This document shows positions 51,684-60,177 of a stretch of 64,000 bases of DNA, piece by piece; within the stretch, counting starts at the first letter, position 1; the number at the start of each line of letters is the position of its first letter. Source of the DNA: Verrucomicrobiaceae bacterium (GTDB lineage Bacteria; Verrucomicrobiota; Verrucomicrobiia; Verrucomicrobiales; Verrucomicrobiaceae); contig JAEUHN010000001.1 in NCBI GenBank assembly GCA_016795365.1, positions 62,001 to 126,000 on the forward strand, in the 5' to 3' direction. The position numbers were made by a program, and so were the translations under genes. A model generated the notes under the pieces. It was not told where the DNA came from, made no database searches, and worked only from the letters and a program-made list of their open reading frames with translations.

Positions 51684-53477
51684 TCAGGGCTTTTGAGCTT
51701 CCTTCAGAGCGGTCCAGCGATCCCGGTCTGAGAAGAAGTTCGATGGGAACACCGGCTTGCCATCCGGCATCAGCGCCCAACCCAAAGGCAGCATGTGCGG
51801 GTAGTCGCGAAGGCGTTCGACCGTTTGCGCTAAATCAACGCCAAGGCCACGAACCGGCCCGCGGGCAATCAGGTCCACCCACTCGGCATACGCGCCCGTA
51901 AACTGGGTGGCCAGGGTCTCGCCCTTCATACATAGGGAGGTAACCACAATGCCAGCCACCGGGTGCTTTTGCTTCTTGGCGAGATCGCGCAGGCGATCGA
52001 ACTGCTCACGATTCTTTGGCAGCCACATGGTGGGGCGGTCCGCATACCAAGCCACAGCCCAAGGCGCATCCGAGACCAGCGTTTCATCGTCCTCGACCAT
52101 CTCCGTCAGACGCGCCAGAGATGCTGCCCGGTAGTCCGGCTGCATGAGCTGGTTCTTCAAAAAAAGCCCAAGCCTCAAGTCACTGGAGAGCCCCACGATC
52201 ATGGGCCAGCCACCAATGACCAGAGCAAGAATAGCAAACCCATATCGCGTCCACACGCCGCCGTTGCCAGGGTTGAAACGCGCCCATAGAACGGCCAGCC
52301 CAGCCAAGCCCAGCACCGTGAGCGAAGGAACCATGATAGCGTGAAGCTGCCGGTCATCCTGGGGTCCGTCGGGCAGACCAAGCAGCGACATGCCCAAGAT
52401 CGAGCACCCCCACATGATGGCGATTCCCCATCGGAAGCGGTTCACATCGTCGCGACGGAAACGGTGGAGCAACGAGATGAAAAACAGCACGGCTGGCACC
52501 ACTAGCAAGACATGGCTGAAAATGTCTTCGATCTGACCACTGAAGTGCGCATTCACCCGCCGCATCAGCGCCGCCAGCACCAGTGGTGGAGTCGCACTCT
52601 CGTAATCGCGCATCTGCACAGAATCGGGATACGGCACGAGGATGCTTTGCAACGATGCCTTGGCAGTGCCGAGAGTCTCGCCACAAATCATCTGATTGCG
52701 TGCCAGCCAAGCTGCTGTGGCAAGTATTGGAATCAGGATCACCAGCACCAGCGTGCCCCGATTCCTCGGCAAGAGCACAGCCACTGAAATGATTACGCCC
52801 AGCACCAGCCAGGCAGCCATCCACTGCGTCATCACCATCGCCGTGCATGACAGCGCCAGGAGAAAAGGCATCATCCCCGCAGGCTCGCCCGACTCGGCCC
52901 TTTGCATCAGAATCATGAGGCACCAGGCGCTGGCAGTGGCACAAAAAAGAAGCAGCGCGTGATGGCCTCCGCTGGTCACCATCATCCACAACGGTCGGCT
53001 GAGCACCAGCGCGAGGACGGCAAATCCTGCCAGCGTGCGATCAAAAAGTCGCCTTGCGATGCCGTGCATGACCACCAGGGTGAGCAAGAACCAGCACGTG
53101 CTCATGCAAGCGATCACTCGATCCATCCGGTAGATCATGCCTGTGGTCTCGAATGGCCACCAGGATTCCAGCGCCTTGAAGACGGGTGCCCAAAGGACCG
53201 GCTGCAAAGGTGGATGCGACGTGTCTGGAAGACTCGCCACCAAGGCCTCGCGCTGGTGGTCTTGCATCATCCGCAGCGACGAAGGGCGCACCATCTGGGT
53301 GCTGAAGCCGTGGCCACGCGCGAGCTCTCGGGCAATCTGAGCCTGATCCATCGCAGCCGGGCTAGCGAGTCCTCGAAACGTAATGAAGACATGCAAGAAC
53401 GCCAGAGATGCGACGAACACCCAGAGAGCGAGCCTCAGCACCGGTTTGATCTGATCGGCAGGGTTGTTGGAATTCAT
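51684..53477 (-). CDS. Polytopic membrane protein, GT-C glycosyltransferase-like
   Basis: 597 residues with roughly ten hydrophobic segments, starting with LALWVFVASLAFLHVFITF and a following loop of FRGLASPAAMDQAQIARELARG, in which the acidic D of AMDQ sits where GT-C enzymes (ArnT/PMT, GT39) have their catalytic Asp. The C-terminal third is soluble-like, with a VSDAPWAVAWYADRPTMWLP segment often seen in GT39-like proteins. These enzymes transfer a sugar from a lipid carrier at the outer face of the inner membrane. Donor and acceptor unknown. Convergent with the thioredoxin gene and divergent from the Arg/Gly-rich gene. Confidence 0.68.
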   Translation of the reverse strand: MNSNNPADQIKPVLRLALWVFVASLAFLHVFITFRGLASPAAMDQAQIARELARGHGFSTQMVRPSSLRMMQDHQREALVASLPDTSHPPLQPVLWAPVFKALESWWPFETTGMIYRMDRVIACMSTCWFLLTLVVMHGIARRLFDRTLAGFAVLALVLSRPLWMMVTSGGHHALLLFCATASAWCLMILMQRAESGEPAGMMPFLLALSCTAMVMTQWMAAWLVLGVIISVAVLLPRNRGTLVLVILIPILATAAWLARNQMICGETLGTAKASLQSILVPYPDSVQMRDYESATPPLVLAALMRRVNAHFSGQIEDIFSHVLLVVPAVLFFISLLHRFRRDDVNRFRWGIAIMWGCSILGMSLLGLPDGPQDDRQLHAIMVPSLTVLGLAGLAVLWARFNPGNGGVWTRYGFAILALVIGGWPMIVGLSSDLRLGLFLKNQLMQPDYRAASLARLTEMVEDDETLVSDAPWAVAWYADRPTMWLPKNREQFDRLRDLAKKQKHPVAGIVVTSLCMKGETLATQFTGAYAEWVDLIARGPVRGLGVDLAQTVERLRDYPHMLPLGWALMPDGKPVFPSNFFSDRDRWTALKEAQKP

Positions 53478-53589
53478 CAGTGGCGCAGTGAACGCGTGGA
53501 GTGTCTGCTGGCAACACCTTTACCAAAGTGCATTCCTTGCTCGCCAAGTGGTTTTCATTCGAGCATAGTGCGTTTCCCCTCCTCACTGC

Positions 53590-55290
53590 ATGAGCGATCA
53601 ACCTCAGACTCCCTCCTCCGACTCTCTCGACCTTTCCGGCCTGCGCTTGATGCCAGACTGGGTGGCCAACTTCGGCTCGTCCTCTCCTGCCAAGTCCTAC
53701 GCTGATCGCGAAGACGATAGTCGTCCCGAACGTCGCGACCGCAACGCTCGAAGCGGAGGCGGCGGCAAACCATTTGATCGTGATCGCGCTGGTGGCGCGG
53801 GAGGTGCAGGCCCTCGTCGTGATCGACCCCAGGGCGCGGGCGGTGGCGATCGCCCACGCACCGGCAAGCCGGGTTTCGGACGTCGCGATGATCGTGCTCC
53901 ACGCCCCTCAATGCCTGAGGGTCCAGTGATTCCAACCGGTCTCAAAGTGTCAGTCGAACCAGAGGATAAAGCTCTCGAGATGCTCGCCCAGCATGTCAAG
54001 AGCCAGGGTCTGGCGTTCAGTTTGTTCGATGCTGCACGCCTCGTCCTCGCAGGACCGGAGCGCCATCGTGTGAAGGTGGAGTGCGAGCCAGAGCGCTTGG
54101 TCGGCCTGTTCCAGGTGACCGGCGATGGTGCCTTATTCGAAACTCGCGAGGAGGCTGTTCGCTATCTGCTCCGCAGCCCCGAGGCCGTCGCGCCATATTA
54201 TTCGATTGAGGAAGTCGAACTCGAAGAACCCAAAGGCGTCTTCACCAGTGTGGGCGTCTGTGGAATGAGCGGCGAGATCCTCGGCCCTACCAGCCATCAC
54301 AGTTATCAGACCACGCTGAAGCGCCTGCACTCCGAGCGTTTCGCTAATCTGCCCTTTGAAGAGTATCGTCGGCGCGTCCGCGTCGAGAACTCACCCGAGC
54401 TGATCGATAAGTGGAAAGAGCAGCAGAAGAAGGGCACCAAGTGGACATGGCTGAAAGGTGAGCCTGTGGAAGGTCAGGAACCTTTGAGCTTTACCAGCCG
54501 GAACGAGTTCGAAGCTCATTTCCGCCGCACGCACTCGGATGATGCAGTCGTCGAGACGCGCGAGGCGATCGTGCACGCCACGGCCAAGCGCGAGCAACTT
54601 TCCCCTGGACTTGGACGCCTGCTGCGCCGCCACATTGAGGAAGCGAAGAAACATCTCTTCGAGCTATCGCAAAAGATCGCCCATGGCCTGGATCGCCGAG
54701 GCTTGAAACTGTTCAAGCGCCGTGGTGGCAAGATGTTCGTTAGCCGTGTCAAACCGCGGCCGATCGAGCCTGGCATCGTCCTCAGCCCGCGCATTTCTAC
54801 CATCGTGGAGAGAATCAAGGCGGAGCCCGGCATCGCCAGCGCCAAGTTGCTTTCCGAACTCGCTCCCTCAGCACCCGCTGCCCTGACCGAAGCCGGAGCT
54901 GAAGAGCAGCCCAAGCAGCTCACCGAAGAGCAGAAAGGCCTCATTGTTGACCTTCATTGGCTCATTCATGAGGGCTACGTCATCTCTTACAGTGATGGCG
55001 TTCTTTTCCTGGGCGTCCAGGGCGAGCCTCCGCAGCACGCTCCGGGAACCAAAGCTGAAACCGCCAGCACCGAGCCCTTAGTCACCGAATCAAGCGCTCA
55101 TGAAGAGCCGGCTGCTGAGGCTCCAGCTCCCGAATCAGAAGCCACTGCCGAAGAGGCACCCAACGCCGAGGTAGAGGTTCAGACCCCAGCCGTGGATGAA
55201 CATCCCCTGCCCTCCGAAGAAGAGGAAGCGGCAGCTGCCGTCGCCGCCGAAGCCTCTGGAGCCGACTCTGACCCCAGCAGCGCCGACTAG
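53590..55290 (+). CDS. Arg/Gly-rich protein of unknown function
   Basis: 566 residues in three parts: an N-terminal 120 residues rich in Arg, Gly and Asp (RDRNARSGGGGKPFDRDR, GRRDDRAPRPS) resembling disordered RGG tails; a folded middle (residues about 125-450) with LKVSVEPEDKALEMLAQHV, VGVCGMSGEILGPTSHHSYQ, LPFEEYRRRVRVENSPELI and HFRRTHSDDAVVETREAIVHA; and an acidic Glu/Ala/Pro-rich tail. I do not recognise a family. No signal peptide, so cytoplasmic. The RGG-like and Arg-rich parts suggest RNA or nucleic-acid binding, but nothing in the sequence proves it. Upstream of trpC with an 80-base gap, same strand. Confidence 0.7.
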   Translation: MSDQPQTPSSDSLDLSGLRLMPDWVANFGSSSPAKSYADREDDSRPERRDRNARSGGGGKPFDRDRAGGAGGAGPRRDRPQGAGGGDRPRTGKPGFGRRDDRAPRPSMPEGPVIPTGLKVSVEPEDKALEMLAQHVKSQGLAFSLFDAARLVLAGPERHRVKVECEPERLVGLFQVTGDGALFETREEAVRYLLRSPEAVAPYYSIEEVELEEPKGVFTSVGVCGMSGEILGPTSHHSYQTTLKRLHSERFANLPFEEYRRRVRVENSPELIDKWKEQQKKGTKWTWLKGEPVEGQEPLSFTSRNEFEAHFRRTHSDDAVVETREAIVHATAKREQLSPGLGRLLRRHIEEAKKHLFELSQKIAHGLDRRGLKLFKRRGGKMFVSRVKPRPIEPGIVLSPRISTIVERIKAEPGIASAKLLSELAPSAPAALTEAGAEEQPKQLTEEQKGLIVDLHWLIHEGYVISYSDGVLFLGVQGEPPQHAPGTKAETASTEPLVTESSAHEEPAAEAPAPESEATAEEAPNAEVEVQTPAVDEHPLPSEEEEAAAAVAAEASGADSDPSSAD

Positions 55291-55370
55291 CCCCTTGATG
55301 TCCCCGTTCTGAGGACGCCACGGCTCCATACAGCCAGGCGCCTGCTACCCGTCTCTATCCCCGCCGTTTT

Positions 55371-56171
55371 ATGAACCGCCTGGACGAAATCATCGCCCAA
55401 AAACGCCTCGAAGTTGAAAAGCTCCTCCCCCGCGCAGCCAAATTGCAAGCCGCCGCTGGCGCACGCAACGAGTTCCGCTCCCTTGCCCGACACCTGACCA
55501 GCGATCCCCATCGCCTCGGCCTCATTGCCGAAGTGAAAAAGGCATCCCCGTCAGCCGGCGTGATCAATCAGGACTTCGATTACCTCACGATAGCCCGCAC
55601 CTACGAAAAGGCGGGTGCCAGCGGTATCAGCGTTCTCACCGACGAAAAATACTTCCAGGGTCGTCTCGACTATATGACGACCATTCGGCAGCAGGTGGAC
55701 ATCCCCGTGCTGCGCAAAGACTTCATTATCCACGAGGCGCAGATCTTCGAGGCCGTCGTCGCGGGAGCTGACGCGATCCTGCTGATCGTCGCTGCCCTGG
55801 ACCAAGCCAGTCTTGTTCACCTCCTGGACACTGCCCACGCCTATCAGCTGGAAGTGCTGATGGAAGTCCATGACCTGCCTGAACTGGAGCGCGCCCTGGA
55901 TACGGATGCCCGGATCATCGGCGTCAACAATCGCAACCTCAAGAGCTTCACCGTTGATCTCGCCACCACCGAGCAACTGGCCGAAGAAGTGCCCGACGAC
56001 ATCATCCTGGTCAGCGAGAGCGGCATCAAGACCGTGGATGACGCCGCCCGTGTCGCCGCCTGCGGCGCTGACGCCCTGCTGGTGGGAGAGACTCTCATGC
56101 GCAGCGGAAATCTGCTCATCGACCTGCCAGCCCTCATGGTCGAAAAACCGATCGATCGGCTCGCCGAATAG
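55371..56171 (+). CDS. trpC: Indole-3-glycerol phosphate synthase
   Basis: 266 residues, standard length. TrpC motifs in order: LDEIIAQKRLEVEKL, the AEVKKASPSAGVI phosphate/substrate loop with catalytic Lys, SVLTDEKYFQG, VLRKDFIIHEAQIFEAVVAGADAILLI, VNNRNLKSFTVD and VSESGIKTVDD. It converts carboxyphenylaminodeoxyribulose phosphate to indole glycerol phosphate in tryptophan synthesis, cytoplasm. No other trp gene is adjacent, so trp genes are dispersed in this organism. ATG 55371 gives the conserved N-terminus. Confidence 0.96.
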   Translation: MNRLDEIIAQKRLEVEKLLPRAAKLQAAAGARNEFRSLARHLTSDPHRLGLIAEVKKASPSAGVINQDFDYLTIARTYEKAGASGISVLTDEKYFQGRLDYMTTIRQQVDIPVLRKDFIIHEAQIFEAVVAGADAILLIVAALDQASLVHLLDTAHAYQLEVLMEVHDLPELERALDTDARIIGVNNRNLKSFTVDLATTEQLAEEVPDDIILVSESGIKTVDDAARVAACGADALLVGETLMRSGNLLIDLPALMVEKPIDRLAE

Positions 56172-56357
56172 TTTCCCCCTGCCTTCCGCCTTGGTAGGCC
56201 CCTGGGATGTTCACGCAAAGGCCCGCCGTTTGCCCAACTCCGGGCAATTGAACGCCAACTTGCGCCCTGGGAAAAAAGTTGCGAGAATTCTAAGAACGGT
56301 GGGCGGACTTCGTTCCATCGCCTGGAGTCAATCCATCTCAACTCTACTCATCAGCCT

Positions 56358-58592
56358 ATGAAACCATCCAAAGCACTGAAAATCGGGCTCGGCTGCCTTG
56401 CTCTCGCGACAGCGTCGAGCTTCGCGCAGGAAGCCGCTACCGCCACCAGCCGCATGTGGACGGACAGCAAAGGACGCCAAGTCAAAGCCACGTTCGTGGG
56501 CCTGGACGGAGACAAAATCTCCCTTCAGACCGACGCTGGTCAGATCTTCACGTTCGCCCTGACCAACCTCTCCGCGGAAGACCAAACCCTCGCCAAGACC
56601 CTTAAACCCGCCGCCGCTTATGTCGCGGTGAACGCGACCGTCGGACAGGCCGCTGCGGCCATCGACAAGCTAGTGGCTGAAGGTCTTGCTGTCGGGGCCG
56701 CCAAGGTCGCCAAGGACAACGCCGCCACCACAGACCCAAAACAGCAGCGCGTGGTGCCAAAGGCCAACAAGCTCATGTCCGACGAGCAGTTCGTTCGCCG
56801 TGTTTATCTCGACATCGTGGGCCGCATCCCGAGCCATGATGAGTCCAAGGCCTTCCTCGACAGCGCCAGCAAGACCAAGCGCGCTGAACTCATCGACAAG
56901 CTGCTCGACAGCCCAGGCTACGCCAGCCACACCTACAACTACTTCGCCGAAATGCTTCGCGTGAAGAGCCGCCTCGAGCAGGACAACATGCGCGGCGATC
57001 CTTACATCGGCTGGCTCCAGAAGCAGATCGAAGCCAACACCCCTTGGGACAAGATGGTGTATGAAATGGTGACCGCCGATGGCAAGATGTGGCACAACGG
57101 TGCCGCTGGTTACCTCCTCCGCGACATCGGCATGCCGCTGGACAACTTGGCCAATACGCTCGCCGTTTTCCTCGGCACTGACGTGGCCTGCGCCCAGTGC
57201 CATGACCATCCGTTCGCTGACTGGACACAGCACCAGTTCTATGAAATGGCCGCCTTCTTTGGTGCCACCACCACTGACCTCCGCACGGCTGCCAACCGCA
57301 AGAAGGGCAAGGATCAGATGGCCGTCGTGGACGTCCGCGACAAGCTGATGCCCGAAATCGAGAAGATGATCGAGTCCGCAGGCATGGATATCCGTCGCGA
57401 GCGCAATGGCATCCAGAATTACATCGGTGCCAACCGTTATGTGATCTCCGACATGGAGTCCAATACCCTGAAACTGCCTCACGACTACAAGTATAAGGAC
57501 GCCAAGCCCGGCGATCCTGTGGCCCCGAAGCTCATCACCTGGTCCAAGTCCGACGCCAGCAACCCTGCTTACAAGACGAGCAAGACCAAGAAGGAAGAAA
57601 AGCTTCGCGAAACCTTCGCTTCCTGGATGACCCATCCTGAGAATCCTCGCTTCGCCATGAGCATCGCCAACCGCATGTGGAAGCGTGCTTTCGGCGTAGC
57701 CGTGAATGAGCCTGTCACCAACATTGACGACCCTGAAAAATCCTACAACCCAGCTCTCCTAAAGCACCTCGCTGCTGAGATGAAGCGTGTGAAGTTCGAC
57801 CTCAAGGCGTTCATGCGCATCGTTTACAACACGCAGAGCTATCAGCGTGAAGCAACCAACGAAGAAGTGCCAATGGGCGAGCCTTACTACTTCCAGGGCC
57901 CCCTCCTCCGCCGCATGACGGCTGAGCAGGCCTGGGACAGCTACATGACCCTCGTCCTCGGCGACCCCGACAAGTATAAGCAGCCGCTGGAAGATCTCTA
58001 CAGCCGCTCCATCGACCTCGACCTCACTAATCCCAAGCTCGACGCCAAAACGGTGCTCATGAAGTATGGTGCCTTCCGTGGCATCGCTGCTAAGGAGCGT
58101 GCGCTCGAAGGAGGTGGTCTTGAAATGGCCGGTGAAGAAATGATGGCCAACAAGGGTGGCAAAAAAGCCGCAGCTGACGACACCATGATGGAAAACAAGT
58201 CCCTGTCCTACGGTGGCATGGTTCTCCGTCGTGCAGCCGAGATCGAGCAGCCTGCTCGCAGCGGTCACTTCCTCACCGAGTTCGGTCAATCTCAGCGCCT
58301 CGTCATCGACGGTGGCAACAAGGTTGGATCCGTTCCTCAGGTGCTCATGATGATGAACGGCAAGGCCCAGGAAATGCTCACCAACAAGGAAAGCTTGATC
58401 TTCCGCACCATGGACAAGGTCAACAGCCCTGCTGACAAGGTGGAAGCCGTGTTCCTGAGCATTCTCAGCCGCAAGCCCTCCCTGGGTGAAAAAGACATCG
58501 CTAAGCGCGGCATGGAAGCCGCTGGTGGTGATGGGTTCAGCAATCTGATCTGGGCGCTGATCAACACCCGCGAGTTCATGTTTGTCCAGTAA
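56358..58592 (+). CDS. Secreted DUF1549/DUF1553 cytochrome-type protein with SHD1 domain
   Basis: 744 residues: signal peptide (about 1-23), an SHD1-like beta domain (RMWTDSKGRQVKATFVGLDG, residues 31-80), DUF1549 (SDEQFVRRVYLDIVGRIPSHDES) and a CAQCH heme-type motif near residue 278 (GTDVACAQCHDHPFADW), then DUF1553 (LRETFASWMTHPENPRFAMSIAN-type, shorter pieces visible near 415-470) and the INTREFMFVQ end. The set is known mainly from planctomycetes and Verrucomicrobia, always with a DUF1501 gene downstream, as here (46-base gap). Role probably periplasmic electron transfer or polymer oxidation; no substrate known. There is no PSCyt1 domain, in contrast to the paralogue at 60178. Confidence 0.92.
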   Translation: MKPSKALKIGLGCLALATASSFAQEAATATSRMWTDSKGRQVKATFVGLDGDKISLQTDAGQIFTFALTNLSAEDQTLAKTLKPAAAYVAVNATVGQAAAAIDKLVAEGLAVGAAKVAKDNAATTDPKQQRVVPKANKLMSDEQFVRRVYLDIVGRIPSHDESKAFLDSASKTKRAELIDKLLDSPGYASHTYNYFAEMLRVKSRLEQDNMRGDPYIGWLQKQIEANTPWDKMVYEMVTADGKMWHNGAAGYLLRDIGMPLDNLANTLAVFLGTDVACAQCHDHPFADWTQHQFYEMAAFFGATTTDLRTAANRKKGKDQMAVVDVRDKLMPEIEKMIESAGMDIRRERNGIQNYIGANRYVISDMESNTLKLPHDYKYKDAKPGDPVAPKLITWSKSDASNPAYKTSKTKKEEKLRETFASWMTHPENPRFAMSIANRMWKRAFGVAVNEPVTNIDDPEKSYNPALLKHLAAEMKRVKFDLKAFMRIVYNTQSYQREATNEEVPMGEPYYFQGPLLRRMTAEQAWDSYMTLVLGDPDKYKQPLEDLYSRSIDLDLTNPKLDAKTVLMKYGAFRGIAAKERALEGGGLEMAGEEMMANKGGKKAAADDTMMENKSLSYGGMVLRRAAEIEQPARSGHFLTEFGQSQRLVIDGGNKVGSVPQVLMMMNGKAQEMLTNKESLIFRTMDKVNSPADKVEAVFLSILSRKPSLGEKDIAKRGMEAAGGDGFSNLIWALINTREFMFVQ

Positions 58593-58638
58593 GTCACTGA
58601 TCTCTCACCTTTAACTGAACCAAGACAACCCGAAAACC

Positions 58639-59919
58639 ATGATGCTGAAATCTGAACTCAACCGCTTCGACAGCGAAAGCCGTCGTGCCTTCATGCTCCG
58701 CACGGCCAAGACCGCGCTGGGCGTCACCATGCTCCCCGTGTCCTCCAAGCTCGCCCAAGCGGCGGCTGAAGGACGCGGCGGCGGCAAGGCCAAGCATGTC
58801 ATCTACCTCTACATGGCAGGTGGCATGTCCCACATTGACACCTTTGACCCGAAGACGGGTGAAACCAAGGGTGCCAAGGATCCCATCAAGACCAACGCCG
58901 AAGGCATGATGCTGGGTGGCTACATGGAACAGATGGCCAAGCAGGCGAACAAGATCGCGATCATTCGTTCCATGACCTCGAAGACCGGCGTGCATGATCA
59001 GGGCAACTACCTGATGCACACCGGCTATGAGCCTCGTGGCACCATCGTTCATCCGACGATGGGTGCCTGGGCCTCCCACTTCCTGGGTCGTGCCACGAAG
59101 TCCCTTCCAGACAGCGTCTCCATCAATGGTGGTGCCGCCAACGGAGCTGGCTTCTTCCCGCCTGCCCTCAGCCCGATCCCGATCTCCAATCCTGAGACCG
59201 GCCTCCAGAACATCCAGCCCACCACCTCCGAGAGCCTCTTCAAGAAGCGTATCGATCTCATGAACGAGTTCGATGCCGGCTTCCGCAAGAAGTTCCAAAG
59301 CTCGGAAGTGAAGGCCTACACCGAGTTCTACGACGAAACCCTCAACCTGATGAAGAGCGAAGACCTCAAGGCCTTCGATCTCAAGGCTGAAGACCAGGCC
59401 ACTCGTGCCAAGTATGGCATGAACAGCTTCGGCCAGGGCTGCCTCCTTGCCCGTCGCCTCGTCGAGCATGGGGTGCGCTTCATTGAAGTGCAGACCGGTG
59501 GTTGGGACATGCACAACTACATCGATGAAGCCATGGGTCGCACCGGTGGCTCCATGGACATCGCCTTCGCAGCTCTTCTGGAAGATCTCCAGAGCAAGGG
59601 CCTCCTGGAATCCACCCTCGTTGTTCTCGGATCTGAGTTCGGCCGCACGCCGAACATCAACGAAAACGAAGGTCGTGACCACTATCCCAAGGTGTTCTCC
59701 GCTGTCATGGCGGGTGGCGGCATCAAGGGTGGTTACGTCTATGGTGCCTCCGACAAGGATGGCCGCGAGGTTGCTGACAAGCAGGCGACTCCGCAGGACT
59801 TCCTCTCTACCATCGGCTACGCCATGGGCCTGCCAGTGGACGAAGTGGTCATGTCCCCCTCCAACCGTCCTTTCACCGTCGGTGACAAGGGCTCGGCGAT
59901 CACCGAACTGTTCGCTTAA
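58639..59919 (+). CDS. DUF1501 Tat-exported protein
   Basis: 426 residues. Twin-arginine leader SRRAFMLRTAKTALGV (about residues 14-29) followed by the DUF1501 body: VIYLYMAGGMSHIDTFDPK, HPTMGAWASHFLG, RRLVEHGVRFIEVQTGGWDMH and LGSEFGRTPNINE...GRDHYPKVF. DUF1501 is a member of the alkaline phosphatase-like clan that includes sulfatases, although the sulfatase Cys motif is absent. It follows the DUF1549/1553 gene directly and precedes a GAAA-loop terminator, so the two genes form an operon. Function unproven. Confidence 0.93.
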   Translation: MMLKSELNRFDSESRRAFMLRTAKTALGVTMLPVSSKLAQAAAEGRGGGKAKHVIYLYMAGGMSHIDTFDPKTGETKGAKDPIKTNAEGMMLGGYMEQMAKQANKIAIIRSMTSKTGVHDQGNYLMHTGYEPRGTIVHPTMGAWASHFLGRATKSLPDSVSINGGAANGAGFFPPALSPIPISNPETGLQNIQPTTSESLFKKRIDLMNEFDAGFRKKFQSSEVKAYTEFYDETLNLMKSEDLKAFDLKAEDQATRAKYGMNSFGQGCLLARRLVEHGVRFIEVQTGGWDMHNYIDEAMGRTGGSMDIAFAALLEDLQSKGLLESTLVVLGSEFGRTPNINENEGRDHYPKVFSAVMAGGGIKGGYVYGASDKDGREVADKQATPQDFLSTIGYAMGLPVDEVVMSPSNRPFTVGDKGSAITELFA

Positions 59920-59954
59920 TTAACAGGCTGCCTAGAGCAGACTCCATTGACTCC

Positions 59955-59990
59955 AAAGGCACCCGGTCGAAAGGCCGGGTGCCTTTTCGT
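59955..59990 (+). terminator. Rho-independent terminator after the DUF1501 gene
   Basis: A stem AAGGCACCCGGTC / GGCCGGGTGCCTT (one G-T wobble) closed by a GAAA tetraloop and followed by TTTTCGTT. It closes the DUF1549/DUF1501 operon. Confidence 0.92.
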
Positions 59991-60177
59991 TGGGGGGCCA
60001 GAGCTTGCCTCCAACCGCAAACTCCAAACGTAGGGGCTCCCAGACAAAGAATCGTCCACACTCTCGCAATCATCGTCTAAATCCTTGCCGTTCCCGCCTG
60101 TATTTGGCCGGATCACTGCTGATAGCTGCCTTGATCATCTTCCAGGTTCATCTACCCTAGAGCCTCTTCCCGAAGTC

